In this document: positions 14,101 through 24,113 of the stretch, one piece after another | Layout of the letters: the number at the start of each line of letters is the position of its first letter | Position numbering within the stretch: position 1 is the first letter of the stretch | Assembly (NCBI GenBank): GCA_000711775.1 | Contig: ARYC01000504.1 | Location: 37,995 to 101,994, forward strand | DNA from: Oxytricha trifallax | Lineage: Eukaryota; Ciliophora; Spirotrichea; Sporadotrichida; Oxytrichidae | Direction of reading: 5' to 3' | DNA: 64,000 nucleotides | Program-made: the position numbers and the translations under genes | Notes under the pieces: generated by a model | What the model saw: only the letters and a program-made list of their open reading frames with translations | What the model was told of the DNA's origin: nothing | The model's database searches: none

Positions 14101-14387
14101 CTAAAGCTAACGACAAGAACAAAATAGTTCAGAGAAAGCATAAATAGGTTGAAAACTATGATGACAGAAGATAGCCCAATGATAACAATACCAAGAACAA
14201 GGATGACAAAGAGCATGGAGATGACAAGAACCAGGAAAACATCTAGATCAAAGATGACAAGAACCAGAAAGATGGCAATCACAAGAACAAGAGCCAAATC
14301 AAGGATAAGAAACAGCCCAAAGATGATAAGAAGAGTGTGAAAGACGTCAAGATGATCAAGAAAGAGGTCTAACATGAAAATGAGTGA
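2111..14387 (+). CDS. Gene B: IES- and TBE-interrupted coiled-coil protein gene
   Basis: Start ATG at 2111; TGA stop at 14385-14387. TAA/TAG codons are used often as Gln. The MDSs join in frame: AAT at 2237/2741; AAATTA at 3040/3359; AAAAGA at 3500/3620; a 35-nt GT-AG intron at 3701-3735; CAAAAGTA at 4358/4422; TBE-I at AAT (4636/8676); AGGGTT at 8801/9435; TBE-II at ATT (9493/13557). One junction between about 3820 and 4165 is unresolved. The N-terminal part is basic. The middle has helical segments such as FKAFINLVEFIKLAS and ETILRQIQEYFRQLEKKK, followed by a Ser/Asn/Gln-rich linker. The C-terminal part (13557-14387) is a long coiled coil ending in a Lys/Asp-rich tail. It is paralogous to gene H and its C-terminus resembles gene E. 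Function unknown. Confidence 0.8.
2240..2743. other. IES in gene B with a TBE-like left tip (pointer AAT)
   Basis: The sequence between AAT (2237-2239) and AAT (2741-2743) is AT-rich and non-coding. Keeping one AAT joins ..GCNN to RGCDSML.. in frame. The left end begins TAAAACCCCTTAAT, which matches the inner part of TBE ends (AAAACCCCTTAATGAGG). The right end shows no matching tip. It may be a heavily decayed TBE, or the match may be chance. Confidence 0.55.
3046..3364. other. IES in gene B, pointer AAATTA
   Basis: AAATTA occurs at 3040-3045 and 3359-3364. Deleting one copy plus the intervening AT-rich DNA joins ..KICCILN to QIQQGKNL.. in frame. Confidence 0.7.
3506..3625. other. IES in gene B, pointer AAAAGA
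   Basis: AAAAGA occurs at 3500-3505 and 3620-3625. Excision joins ..ELPKE to SETILRQ.. in frame. The IES is 120 bp including one pointer. Confidence 0.75.
3701..3735 (+). other. 35-nt spliceosomal intron in gene B
   Basis: It starts GTAAGC and ends ATATAG. Splicing joins ENLQ to YVAHVKQ in frame. The length is typical of the short introns seen elsewhere in the window (25-60 nt). Confidence 0.7.
4366..4429. other. IES in gene B, pointer CAAAAGTA
   Basis: The 8-bp repeat CAAAAGTA at 4358-4365 and 4422-4429 flanks a 56-bp AT-rich spacer. Excision joins ..SKFKS to NSQLETDS.. in frame. Confidence 0.8.
4781..5821 (+). pseudogene. TBE-I transposase, degenerate
   Basis: It aligns by eye to the intact TBE-III transposase: the N-terminal EYIDLLFELRY corresponds to [11 protein letters not shown]. 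The C-terminal end (VYINKF-like region, TGA at 5819-5821) is recognisable. Several frameshifts and an in-frame TGA (after TVRSH) destroy the frame. It is non-functional. Confidence 0.8.
5828..6590 (-). pseudogene. TBE-I second ORF ('22-kDa' type), degenerate
   Basis: A start-like region at 6588-6590 is followed by a stretch resembling the ESMNDA(M)KR start of TBE-IV. The stop-like TGA at 5828-5830 lies just beyond the convergent transposase stop, as in the other copies. The span is 763 nt against 789 nt in TBE-IV, with out-of-frame indels. Confidence 0.6.
7251..8525 (+). pseudogene. TBE-I zinc-finger/kinase-like protein, degenerate
   Basis: The N-terminal part has a zinc-finger-like YFCNECNKVY. 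The C-terminal part keeps a kinase catalytic loop, [14 protein letters not shown], and IIDFKRAQ. Frameshifts interrupt the frame. It is the same gene type as the intact copy at 25404-26681. Confidence 0.75.
8807..9440. other. IES in gene B, pointer AGGGTT, containing an inverted-repeat element
   Basis: AGGGTT occurs at 8801-8806 and 9435-9440. Excision joins ..LTSPG to FLNFVSPHD.. in frame. The IES holds a 0.4-kb element with inverted ends (next entry). Confidence 0.75.
9026..9431. mobile_element. Small non-autonomous inverted-repeat element with GTTTCC-rich ends
   Basis: The left end contains GGGGGATGAAGTTTCCTACC. The right end, read in complement, contains CGGGGAGAAAGTTTCCTGCC. These are imperfect terminal inverted repeats of about 20 bp, with AT-rich non-coding sequence between. 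Further copies of the GTTTCC core sit at 9056 and 9077. Similar ends occur at 41930-42309, and single ends near 16516 and 37049. Confidence 0.5.
9577..10640 (+). pseudogene. TBE-II transposase with lost start codon and one frameshift
   Basis: It is collinear with the 354-aa TBE-III enzyme. The start ATG is ATT at 9577-9579, and one base is missing near 10045 (1064 nt instead of 1065). The downstream DDE region, including the VDN and NGIE motifs, is otherwise well preserved. TGA is at 10638-10640. It was probably recently inactivated. Confidence 0.85.
10856..11428 (-). pseudogene. TBE-II second ORF ('22-kDa' type), C-terminally frameshifted
   Basis: The first Met of TBE-IV is lost here (ATG to TTA). 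The next in-frame Met (MNDAMKR) at 11426-11428 could serve. The frame continues through an in-frame TAA (Gln) and matches TBE-IV until CSL near 10890. There, one missing base relative to TBE-IV shifts it to a TGA at 10856-10858. It therefore lacks the basic/Pro-rich C-terminal third. Confidence 0.75.
12169..13435 (+). pseudogene. TBE-II zinc-finger/kinase-like protein, frameshifted
   Basis: The start ATG is intact and both C2H2 fingers are present ([10 protein letters not shown] and [10 protein letters not shown]). One base is missing near 12567 relative to TBE-IV, giving TGA at about 12578. Downstream the kinase-like region survives in another frame ([21 protein letters not shown]). A second indel lies near 13145. 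The usual terminal TGA reads TGT. Confidence 0.8.
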
Positions 14388-17042
14388 AAGGGAATTCTAT
14401 TTCATTTCTTCTAACAACATATTTTTAATTGTCTTTATATTAAAAGAGGGGTATTTAAAATTATTTTTTTTAAATATAAAAATTCAATAGAAAATGATTT
14501 AGATTATGAAAATTATATTAGGGAAATATTATTTTATTTTTTTAGTAAACCCACTAAAGACCGACAAGTATTTTATTTTAGTTTAAGTTAATATTCCTAA
14601 GAATTACTCTGATTTCTATATTATCCTCTATTTTATTGATTTACTTTTGGATAAAGTTATAGAAACTTTGATAGTCAAAAGTATAAGTACAATAAAGCCA
14701 CACAATTCATAAAATTTGAATTTATCTCTTAAAAATAATAAAATACTGTGAACAATCAGAAACAAAAATATATTGAATGAGGAATTCGCAAATTAATCAT
14801 AAATAGTGTGAAATCTTGTAATAAAACCCATGATATGAGGGAACTCTAGATTCAATAAATTGAACTTTAAGCTGATTTAAAACAATACTAATAGCAAAGT
14901 CTTATAATAACTCTTGTAATATAAAGGCAAATTATTAATAAATTGGACTAAATAAATTTTTTTAAATTATGTTACATATCAAATAAGTTTGTTAAAATTA
15001 CTCTGTCTATTTAATAATTAAAGAATGAAAATTGAAAGTAAGTAACATAAAACTAAGCAAACCTTAAATTATCATAGATATTAGCCTGATAATTGAAAAA
15101 TTACATAGAAAGTTTGGAAAGTAATTAATTAAAAGCTGATAAAATATCAGATTTAATAAAAATTAACTAAAATCTAAAGAATCTTACCAGCTACTATTGA
15201 CAAAACTCAATAAATTTGGACTATATTCATGATTATGTCATCCATTTTCATCCATTGGTCAAGGTTTTCTAATAATTTACAAATAAAATGTCATTAAAAA
15301 TAGCCCAAACTCAAAAGTAAAACCTAATCAAAGTATGAGCTACAGTTAAATTTTTAATACTAGTCCAATATTAAAATTATAGAGTTAATGATACAGAAAT
15401 GATTCAAATTCGCAAATCTTATTTAATAACTAACAAGATCAAAACTAAAATTATGATACATAGCATTCCTTACCTTAAAATCCAGAAGATATAATTTAAA
15501 AACAAATAATCTATTCTTTGATAAAATAATAAGTGTCCTCAATTCATAGTTTAGAATTTTAAGATTTTAAAACATAAAGTAATAGTTACTCAATGATTCT
15601 TAGGTATAATAAATACAAATAATTTAAATAAAAAATAGTTATTTTTATTATTATTAATAGGAATCAGGAAAACCATCAAGAAAATTCTAATATTTTAATT
15701 TGAAAATTATACCTAAAAGATAATAAACTCATTATAAAATGGTTTTGGATATAATCTTCAAATAATTTCAATGGTTTACTGGATTTCAAATATAAGCAAT
15801 AGGCAATCTATAATTATAATTAAAGAAATCTATTTACTTAGGAAAAAAGAATAATTTATAATATAAAAATCCTAAATTCTATAAAATTTTTAACTTTCAA
15901 AGATATTTTCGAATAAAAACTTATATACCTTCGTACTTTCATAAAATATTGTATCACTTTATTATTTTTTAAACAAGTTTTTAATGATTTTATATTATTA
16001 ATTGTAGAATTATTCTTTAAGTAATATACTGATTTATATTTGAATTGATTAATTCAAACGAAAACAATCGCTTAAAACAGTTAAAAAATTTCGATATGAG
16101 AGCTTCATAAATCACTCATAAAAATTAGTCGTCAATTAATGAGCTAAAATAAATCTAAAGAATCTATTATAGTTTTAAGATAAGATCACTTAATAGAACG
16201 AAGAATAGATATTATTAAAATTAACGATATATTTTACAAAAATAAATTAGTAAATTTTTAACGAGCAGTAAGGATAGTTTTAGGTTAAGAAATATTTCAG
16301 GAAAAATTGATTTTTATGATATAAAAAAATCAATAGGATTCATTAATAGAATGTGAATGATATAATTAGAACTAAACTTGCAGATAACACTAAGTAAATG
16401 ATAATATAACTTGCTTTTAGATAAAATTATTATTACTGCTTCCCCCAAAACTATTAATTTTATTATTTAGTTTACTATTCTTTAAAATATTAGTTGTAAT
16501 TATTTTTTTAACTTTAGGGAGGGATAGGTTTCCTGCCATAAAAATGGTTTTTACCAAATAGGGAGATTTTTTCCTATTATACAAATTAATGTATTTTTTT
16601 AGAATTTTTTGAAAAATTTATCATTTCTATGAAATATTTGAATGATTAAGTCTCCTTTTACAAACATGAATTATTTTTATTCATATTGATCTAATTAAAA
16701 TACAATTATGTATCACTCACCCATCCTAATATCTTTTCTATACTATATTTACTCAAGCATTTGATCTTAATATCTTATATTTAATAGTTAAGAGACGACC
16801 TTGAAAATTGCATGAATAAATATAAATACATTTAACTTAAGTAAGAAAAATACTAAATCAGAATTAAAAAAATTAAACTATAAATTCTATATAGAACTTC
16901 AAGTGGACATAGCGAAAAACCTCCCATATATTTGTAATATATATTATTATTGCAATTTGTAATACAATATACTTACTGATTTTAAATTGTCGTTTTATAT
17001 TTAAATTTAAATTTTTCATATTTTCACTTTTAATTATATTTA
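14388..17042. other. AT-rich intergenic stretch between genes B and C
   Basis: 2.65 kb with no convincing coding frame. One GTTTCC-type motif (GGATAGGTTTCCTGCCA, about 16520) resembles the ends of the small inverted-repeat elements at 9026 and 41930, but no partner end is evident. It probably includes the 3' flank of gene B and the 5' flank of gene C. Confidence 0.5.
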
Positions 17043-20000
17043 ATGAAAGAACTCCAAACCTCAATCAAAAACTTTAATCAGCCGTCACAGTCAGATTTAT
17101 TAAGAAATATGGGAGATTTCACAAAAAATACACAAGAAATGATTCTCGAAAATTCTATGAATTTGAGCAGGCAATTAGATGTGATTTATTCGCAATTTTA
17201 TGATTTGAGTAGATACATTGGCACCAATCAATAAAATTAAAATTATTGATAAAATAGATAAAATTAGGAAATTTGAGAAATACAAATACATCTTTAATAT
17301 TTATTTAATTATAACTGCCACTAAATACATTAGCTTTTTAATAGTAATTTGATGGAGTGAAGTTTTAATTTTAAACAGATTGTACATTGTACATTGTACA
17401 GTTTTATAATTTTAGTTTTATATATTAAGGCGTACCTAAATATTTGTACAATTTTGTACATTGTACAGTTTCAGTATTTAGTTTTTTTTTTAAATGCTAT
17501 TGTACAAAAAGTGAGATTTTACTCATTTTTTCTCAGAATAGTGAGATTTTACTCATAGAGATATCTGATGTATTGCTGCTTACAAACTTTGTCCAAGCTC
17601 GATCTCCTTAATGTGTAATGTCTTAGACTGACTGCAAGGCTTCTCTCAATATGGTGACTGAAATGCCTGTTATTTTAATATCTCAACTACTGTATTACTT
17701 CGCGCACCTTCATCGTCTTCTCGTGGAGAACCAATACTCTGACTTTAAATCATCTCATTTTAGTAGTGCGTCGTATGACTCAAATCATCGATGTTATAAG
17801 AATTGTCGTCTCTGTTTTAAGTGCTGGATATTAAGTAAAAAGTATCTGCATTGCTCCATTCTTTGTCACGTATTGATATATGAAGACATCATTTTTAAAA
17901 ATTATATATATTTACTAATTAATCTTAATACATCTCACTTTTTGTACAATAGCATTTAAAAAAAAACTAAATACTGAAACTGTACAATGTACAATGTACA
18001 AATTGTACAAATATTTAGGTACGCCTTAATATATAAAACTAAAATTATAAAACTGTACAATGTACAATGTACAATCTGTTTAAAATTAAAACTTCACTCC
18101 ATCAAATTACTATTAAAAGCTAATGTATTTAGTGGCAGTTATAATTAAATAAATATTAAAGATGTATTTGTATTTCTCAAATTTCCTAATTTTATCTATT
18201 TTATCAATAATACAACAAAATTGTTATATCCTCTAAAAATTATCAAGGGTGTTATAATTTAAAAACATAAAATATAACTTCTGTATAATTTATATAATGA
18301 GACAACTCTTATATCAGCATTAGGTGCATTTATAGCTTGTATGGTGATTACACTTACAGTCATGACGCTTTACATGACTTATAGAGTCTACAAACTTGGT
18401 AAGAAACAGTACACACAGAAAAATGAGAAACATTTATAATTTTTAATTTATCTTAGAATTAGTTCTTTAAATTTATGTATAATTAATTACAAAAGAAACA
18501 AGCGATCTCTGAGAAACAATAGAAGTATTTGGAGAAAGACATAGAAAACTAGTAAAATATTGAAATTGAAGTTCATACTGATTTGAAGTCAAGTTAAAAC
18601 TTAAAGCTGTCGGCTTCTAGATTGAGAGAAAGTGAGAAAAATCTCAAGCAATAATAACCCCAAAACCCCTTAATGAGGTTTATAAGTGCTTTGATTTGAA
18701 GGGAATTTGTTAGGGGTTGGGATTATTAATAGGTTTTAATGTGAAATTTAAAGTAAATTTATTTAATTATCACTCAAAATGCAATTTTGAATCATTGAGA
18801 GACTCTGAAGTTTATTACTTAACAAAGCCCACAATCCTAAAAGCACCATCTCTCCAGTCTTCTCTTTCTGGATAATACCCTTGAGTTCCCATTACAGTTC
18901 CAAGCCTTGAGAATTCCACTCTTTAGGCTCTGTTGAAATCGATTATTGCTACTCTTACTGGAAAAAAGTTTATCATAATATTTTCTGGCTTTAAATCTCT
19001 GTGAACAAACCCTAACTTGTGAAGCTCTTTAATGCCTTGTATGGTCTGAGTTGCTATTTATCCAAGTTACTTATGATTCCTTTGATCTGTTATGAAATCT
19101 CTTAGAGTCATTTCATAGAGTGGGAGTCTGAAAGCAACATGATCCTTGGCAAGGAGAACAGCATCTAGCTTGATTAAGTAACTACACTCTTTAAACTTTG
19201 CTTGAAGAAGTACTTGATACTCATTTGTAAACTCCATCTAATATTTATCATCACTTAAGAGATAGTTGAAGGGATACACCTTGTATGCGTATTGATGATC
19301 ATTGATAACTTTCTTATCAAAGGAGTCCTCTAGAATAAGATTACTTTAAAGAGAAGTATCTAAATCTATCTACGCAAGAACTGGTATTTTCTTGTATTGA
19401 ATTTTGATCATGATTTTTGTGATTTCAGAGGTTAGTTGGTTACGTGCCTTCTTTACGTACTCTAACTCATAGCTTATTCAGTCACTACCGCTTTAGAATA
19501 TTCCCTCGATTTTCTTTTGTTCAGAAGCTTCAACTCAACTTCATATTTTTCAATTTCTATGTCTTTTTTGTGAGCTTTTAAAAGATGTTTCTTCAAGTCT
19601 TTTGTATGAGAGTACTATTTATGGCACTCAAAACAATCATACTTCCCATCTATTTTGCCATGCTTTAAGTATACAGTAGGCTTGGCTTCTCTATGCTCAT
19701 TTATGTGTCTATACCAGCTTGATTTATGAGCGAAATCTCTCTCACACAGCTCACAAAAGTATACTTCTATTTCTTCAGTTTGTATAGGAATTTCATTAAT
19801 ACCTTTCTCCTCCTCTCTGTCTCCCACACACTTATTTGCCATTTATTTTCTATTATTAATTTCTATTTTAATAACAGAGACCTCAAGTGATAGCTCTGGT
19901 AGTTCCTTATGAGAGTTCATCTCACAGCTATCACAATTTTTATTGCTGCCAAAGGTAAGTCTCATTTAGTTTGATGGAAGTGCTGTTTTTTTCTTAAAAT

Positions 20001-23000
20001 GTAAGCACTCATATTTAAATTTGAATTTAAAATTATAAAACTGCCTCTATAACTGAGAGCTTATATGAGAACCTTGCAAGCCTACAAGTTTATAGGGAAG
20101 TTCTTAGAGTATTAGAGAAGAAATGTAAGTGTTAAGAGACAATCCAGCTCTAAATATGGGGGAGGAAGTACCATTTTTACTATCAATAATAAGTTGATTA
20201 CAGCACGTACCGATTTAGGAGCTGCTGCTAATTAAGTATGTTCCAATTTAAATTTAAAAATATGGAACTATAACAGTAGAAATTGATATCAATCTCTCAA
20301 GTTTGAAACCAGTTCACAAGACTTTCTCCATATCCTTCTAAGAGATTGACCTCCTATAGGATGCCCATATTTAATAGTAAGTTTTACAGAGGTAAATAAT
20401 TGAAATCAATAAACTTAAATTTGAATATCATTTCTTAGATCTGTAAACAAGATGGAGTCAATGAATGATGCAAAGAAAAGAGTGCAAGCACAAGAATTGA
20501 TCCAAAGATTTAGAAGCAAGGAGGATTTGAATCGCTATCTGGTGCAGCAAGGTAATGAACTCAAATTGGCTAATCTTGATTATGTAGTTGGTTTGTTCTC
20601 GCCAACAATTGAAGGTACTAAAATTTCATTTCTAAGAGCCATACTCTGCGAAGAGAAGAAAGCATTGAAAACTTAAGATGCAAAATTTGCAGAGATCCCA
20701 AACTATCCAAAAAATCTCAGTGACTAACTTATATGATGATGCTATGAATGACCCAGAGGTTTCGCTGTACCTGCTTACTAAGAAGCAGTTGTCAAATAAA
20801 CTACCTGAAAGAAACTATTTCTTTGGCATACTTGCAACAATTAAAGGTGATTACTTGAAAGAAATTATTCAAGAATCTCATAAGAAAAGTTACAGCATCT
20901 CTTCAGAAGATAAGGACAAACAAGGGATCAAGATAAGTGAGAGCTGGCTATCAGAGCTGCAGAAGCACCCTTATATTTCAAGTAAGATTTGTAGCTTAAC
21001 TCTTTAGAAAAAATCTGGTACTGGCATCTTTTTGATGAAGGAAAGAGCAAGCTTCACAGAGAGAGAAAGTCGCAGACGAAGTATGAAGTTAGCAAGAGAC
21101 TTTATTCAAATATTTAGCCGCCAGAGTCAATGAACATAGATGCTGGAGCTGGCAGCAAGAGAAGAAACCTTGGAGGAGGGAAGCAAGAAGTAGAAGAAAA
21201 GAAAGAGAAGCCAGCTCTCACGAAAGAGTTTTAAATGTGACTTAAATATTCATTAACTTAACTCTAAAACTTATTTATATACATTCACTCTCCCTTCTTT
21301 AGCACACTTTTAAGCCAACTAATTATCTACTCTCTTCGCTGAGCTTTTAATAAAGTCTACTGTATCGATAGGTAGGTCATGCATTAGATGGTATAGCAGC
21401 AGTTTCTTATAATGACCTTTTAGTATACCCCAGTAGAATTCAATTCCATTAAACTATGGACTGTAAGGTACGTTGAACACTGGCGTTATTCTAAGTTGCT
21501 CATAACTCTTCCTTGTTTCTTTAGTCTTATGAACAGAAAGATTATCAACGAATAGTATAATCTCTTATTCAGGGTACTTCTCTCTTGGCTGCTCTAAGAA
21601 CTTAATATACTGCTCTGTCTTAATAGAGCGAGGATGAATAACATAAGTTTCTAAACTAGTATCCTCGCTAATACCTACAAGAATTTCCATTGTTTATACC
21701 TTGACTTTCTAGTCATATACTTCTATATTACTATGCCTCTTATACCAAGACTTCTAGATAAAATTGTTGAAGGTAAACAAAGCCTCGTCAGCATGAATAA
21801 ACTTATAATTATTCTATTAGGCTCTCTGCGTTTAATTATAAATATAATTTAAGTTGTTGTTGTAAAATGGCAGAGTGAAATCAATTACTCTCTTGATACG
21901 ATTTACACCTTTATAAGAGATACCGTTTCGTTTATAAATGTTTGCAACAGATTATGCAGAGATCTTCAACTCAGGGAACTGGCGGTGAAACATAATAGCT
22001 CGTTAGTCGAGAGAGAAGTGAGCCCAATACTTCAAAGTTTTTTCATTAATAAGATAGTCAATATGCTTCTATAGAAACTTTGACTTCCTCTTAGGCTAAG
22101 AATTCAGCTATTATTGCTTTAATTACACAGCTTTCAAGCAGTGAGAGCGAACAGTTGATGGACTACGCTTTAAGAGCATTGCAATAGACTTATAGTTCAG
22201 TACTGGTTTGACTTATTCACTATACATATCACATCCATAACGCAGTTTAAACACTAAATCTATATACTCTTCATCATAAATAGACCCCAAAAGCTTGTTA
22301 TTTTTGTCTCGCATTTAATTAATAACCCCAACCCCTAACAAATTCTCTACTAATCAAAGCACTTATAAACCTCATTAAGGGGTTTTGGGGTTTTGAATCT
22401 GGGATGCTTCAGAAATCTCATTTATATTTTAAATGCATTTTTATTTTATTTTAAATTAAATTTCAAATCCTAGGCAAATCACCTAGTTTAAAGTCAAATA
22501 TCTTAAAACAGGAAAAAAGAAGACCAGGTTGTAGCTTATAATGGAGTGAACTAACAAGAAGAATTAAGTTTGGAAATTTAAGAAAGTTAAGACGACGGCG
22601 ATGAATATTTAGATCAAGAAACTCATTAGACTTAGGCACAAAAGTATAATCTTACTCATGTTTTTAGTCTAGTATAGACTTCAAGATTGTGCATGATAAA
22701 ATATTTTATTAAAAGTAGAAGCAAAGAAGTCAATAGAACAACATTAAGATCATTGACAAGAAAGAGAACTCATAAAATTCAGCCAGCAATTCAAGAAAGC
22801 AAGAAGAAGTAGTTTCAAATATAGTAGTTGGGGCAAATTCAAGCAACAATTTAGGAGTACAAAGTTTGAGCAAAATTGGGAAACAAAATGTTTCATAGTA
22901 GAACATTCACATTTCAGCAATTGATGAGAGCGAAGAATTTGACCCTGATATGCAAAACTTTTTCATTAAGACTATGAATTCTCCCTTATTATTTATGTAT

Positions 23001-23867
23001 ACTCTCTGTTAAACTATTAATTTAATCAAGCAAAGCTAGGCATCAAAGTCTGAAGTGAATAGCAGTCGTTAGAACTACACAGAGGAAGAATTCAGCCACT
23101 AAAGCGATGAAGAGGATGAAGATTTCGTCCCTCAGATAGTAAGTCACGACATCATCACTCGCTCATAAAATCAATAAAACTCCACAGATTTAGCTAAAAA
23201 TCAATTGAAAAACTAATCTAACAAGGATGTCATAATCATTGATTAGGATAAGGTTCATGAGCTGGAGAGTGAAGAAGAAGAGGGAGGAGACCGTAGCTTG
23301 AAAGCTTCTATGAAAATTAACTAAAACGTTGAAATTCTTAATTAACAGACCAGCAAACATAGTTCAGATAATACTAATATTGGGTAGAAAACTTCAAATA
23401 TTTAGAGAAGTTCAATGCAACCGATTGAGATCATCAAACTTTAAAGCTAATCCAAAAATAAATACACTAACATTCTCAAAGTATAATTTTTTATTTGCTA
23501 TGTTGAATAGCAAAATGTTAAGGAGTAAAAACAATAGCATAATTCAGATGATGAGTACGAATACGATGAAGAATCTTATTACGAAGAGGACTAAATTGAA
23601 AATCAAAATTAAGGAAGTGGAGCTACTAAGACTCAAGAAAATTTACTCGCAAATTCAAAGCAACATTAGCTTTAGTAAGCTTACAACTCAAAGCCAAACA
23701 ATAAAGCCCAAAAAGAGAATTTTATGTTTATAATCATTAAAATTATTGTTAAAAATTTGGACTAGAGTTAATCAGACACATCTGTTAAATCTGGTTAAAA
23801 GGTAAAAATATCAAATAAACAGGTTTCTACCTATTAAGAGCAGCAACCCAAGAGAAGAATTATCTGA
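17043..23867 (+). CDS. Gene C: membrane-anchored acidic coiled-coil protein, IES/TBE-interrupted
   Basis: ATG at 17043, TGA at 23865-23867. MDS 1 encodes a short helical N-terminus (NFNQPSQSDLLRNMGDF). The next MDS encodes a hydrophobic segment ISALGAFIACMVITLTVMTL, probably one transmembrane helix. A charged coiled coil and a long acidic, Ser/Asn/Gln-rich region follow (EEDEDFVPQ, ESEEEEGGD). In-frame junctions: AAGAAACA 18401/18493, TBE-III at AAT, AAATC 22413/22465, AAAAGTA 22640/22711, GCAAA 22952/23030, an intron 23481-23510, and AATTT 23718/23754. The first junction spans a 0.97-kb inverted-repeat element; its pointer is unclear (AAT possible). Family not recognised. Confidence 0.75.
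17242..18211. mobile_element. 0.97-kb hairpin (MITE-like) element in gene C
   Basis: Terminal inverted repeats lie at 17242-17517 and 17932-18211 (about 276-280 bp). They are nearly identical apart from small indels. Each arm contains repeated TGTACATTGTACA motifs, which are palindromic themselves. The 414-bp centre has no recognisable transposase, only a weak 102-aa standard-code frame. It lies inside the IES that separates the N-terminal MDS of gene C from its transmembrane MDS, so it should be eliminated with that IES. Confidence 0.85.
18409..18500. other. IES in gene C, pointer AAGAAACA
   Basis: The 8-bp repeat AAGAAACA lies at 18401-18408 and 18493-18500. Excision joins ..VYKLGKK to QAISEKQQ.. 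in frame. Confidence 0.8.
18770..19842 (-). pseudogene. TBE-III zinc-finger/kinase-like protein, frameshifted
   Basis: Start ATG at 19840-19842; both C2H2 fingers are present. One base is missing near 19468 relative to TBE-II, breaking the frame before the kinase-like part. Downstream, [10 protein letters not shown] is still recognisable, and the usual TGA is present at 18770-18772. Confidence 0.8.
20452..21235 (+). pseudogene. TBE-III second ORF ('22-kDa' type), frameshifted
   Basis: ATG at 20452 (MESMNDAKKR). The frame matches TBE-IV to about 20708. An extra A in an A-run then shifts it; the matching sequence continues in the next frame ([14 protein letters not shown]). Another indel lies near 21042. 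It is likely inactive. Confidence 0.8.
21250..22314 (-). CDS. TBE-III transposase (IS630/Tc1-type DDE enzyme), intact
   Basis: A 354-aa uninterrupted ciliate-code frame from ATG 22312-22314 to TGA 21250-21252. The N-terminal third has a helix-turn-helix-like region ([16 protein letters not shown], about residues 43-58). The catalytic core shows HADEA (Asp176), FVDNLSVHK (Asp257) and NGIEFYW (Glu292), giving 34 residues between the second Asp and the Glu. This matches the DDE pattern of the Tc1/mariner/IS630 group, to which TBE transposases are known to belong. It ends 14 bp from the 3' region of the convergent second ORF. In related ciliates these enzymes take part in germline DNA elimination during development. 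It is the only intact transposase copy in the window. Confidence 0.93.
22418..22469. other. IES in gene C, pointer AAATC
   Basis: AAATC at 22413-22417 and 22465-22469. Excision joins ..MLQKS to QANHLVQS.. in frame. It lies only 15 bp from the TBE-III insertion site. Confidence 0.65.
22647..22717. other. IES in gene C, pointer AAAAGTA
   Basis: AAAAGTA at 22640-22646 and 22711-22717. Excision joins ..HQTQAQK to QKQRSQQ.. in frame. Confidence 0.75.
22957..23034. other. IES in gene C, pointer GCAAA
   Basis: GCAAA at 22952-22956 and 23030-23034. Excision joins ..FDPDMQ to SQASKSEV.. in frame. Confidence 0.6.
23481..23510 (+). other. 30-nt intron in gene C
   Basis: It starts GTATAATT and ends GAATAG. 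It is a multiple of three and contains no TGA in frame, so retention would also keep the frame. The AT-rich content and GT-AG ends favour an intron. Confidence 0.5.
23723..23758. other. IES in gene C, pointer AATTT
   Basis: AATTT at 23718-23722 and 23754-23758. Excision joins ..AQKEN to LDQSQSDTS.. in frame. At 36 bp including one pointer it is among the shortest IESs here. Confidence 0.65.
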
Positions 23868-24113
23868 GATAAAAGTAATTCAAACCTTGGTCTTTTTCCT
23901 TATTAAGTAATTAAATTTTGCCAATATATAAATTAGCAATAAATATGAAGTTTACAAATTTAAATTTAACTTTTTTACATAATCAAAAATTACAAATATG
24001 AACTCATTTGTAAGTCTAGGTAGACGCTGTTTTTTAAATGTTAATATCCGCTTTTTAAATGTGAAAATAATTTGAATTTTAAAATCAAACTTAAACATCT
24101 CGCAGCCAAAATT

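Larger units (their letters stand above)
18656..22395 (-). mobile_element. TBE-III: telomere-bearing element inside gene C, inverted
   Basis: The flanking duplication is AAT (18653-18655, 22396-22398). The right end is a full GGGGTTTTGGGGTTTTG. The left end lacks the outermost CAA (starts AACCCCAAAACCCC). Excision joins ..KNLKQQ to SGMLQKSQ.. of gene C in frame. It is 3740 bp, about 0.3 kb shorter than TBE-II and IV because the inter-gene spacer near 20230 is reduced. The genes run transposase (-), second ORF (+), zinc-finger/kinase (-). The transposase is intact. Confidence 0.95.

Noticed and set aside
13935-14375. 146-aa minus-strand Leu/Val/Ile-rich ORF
   Set aside because: Antisense shadow of the Lys/Asp-rich C-terminus of gene B; the plus strand has the consistent ciliate frame and TGA stop.
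22470-22560. Frameshift at an A6 run (AGGAAAAAAGAAG) in gene C
   Set aside because: Placing the IES right border at the first AAATC (22465) instead of the second (22476) keeps the frame without any error.
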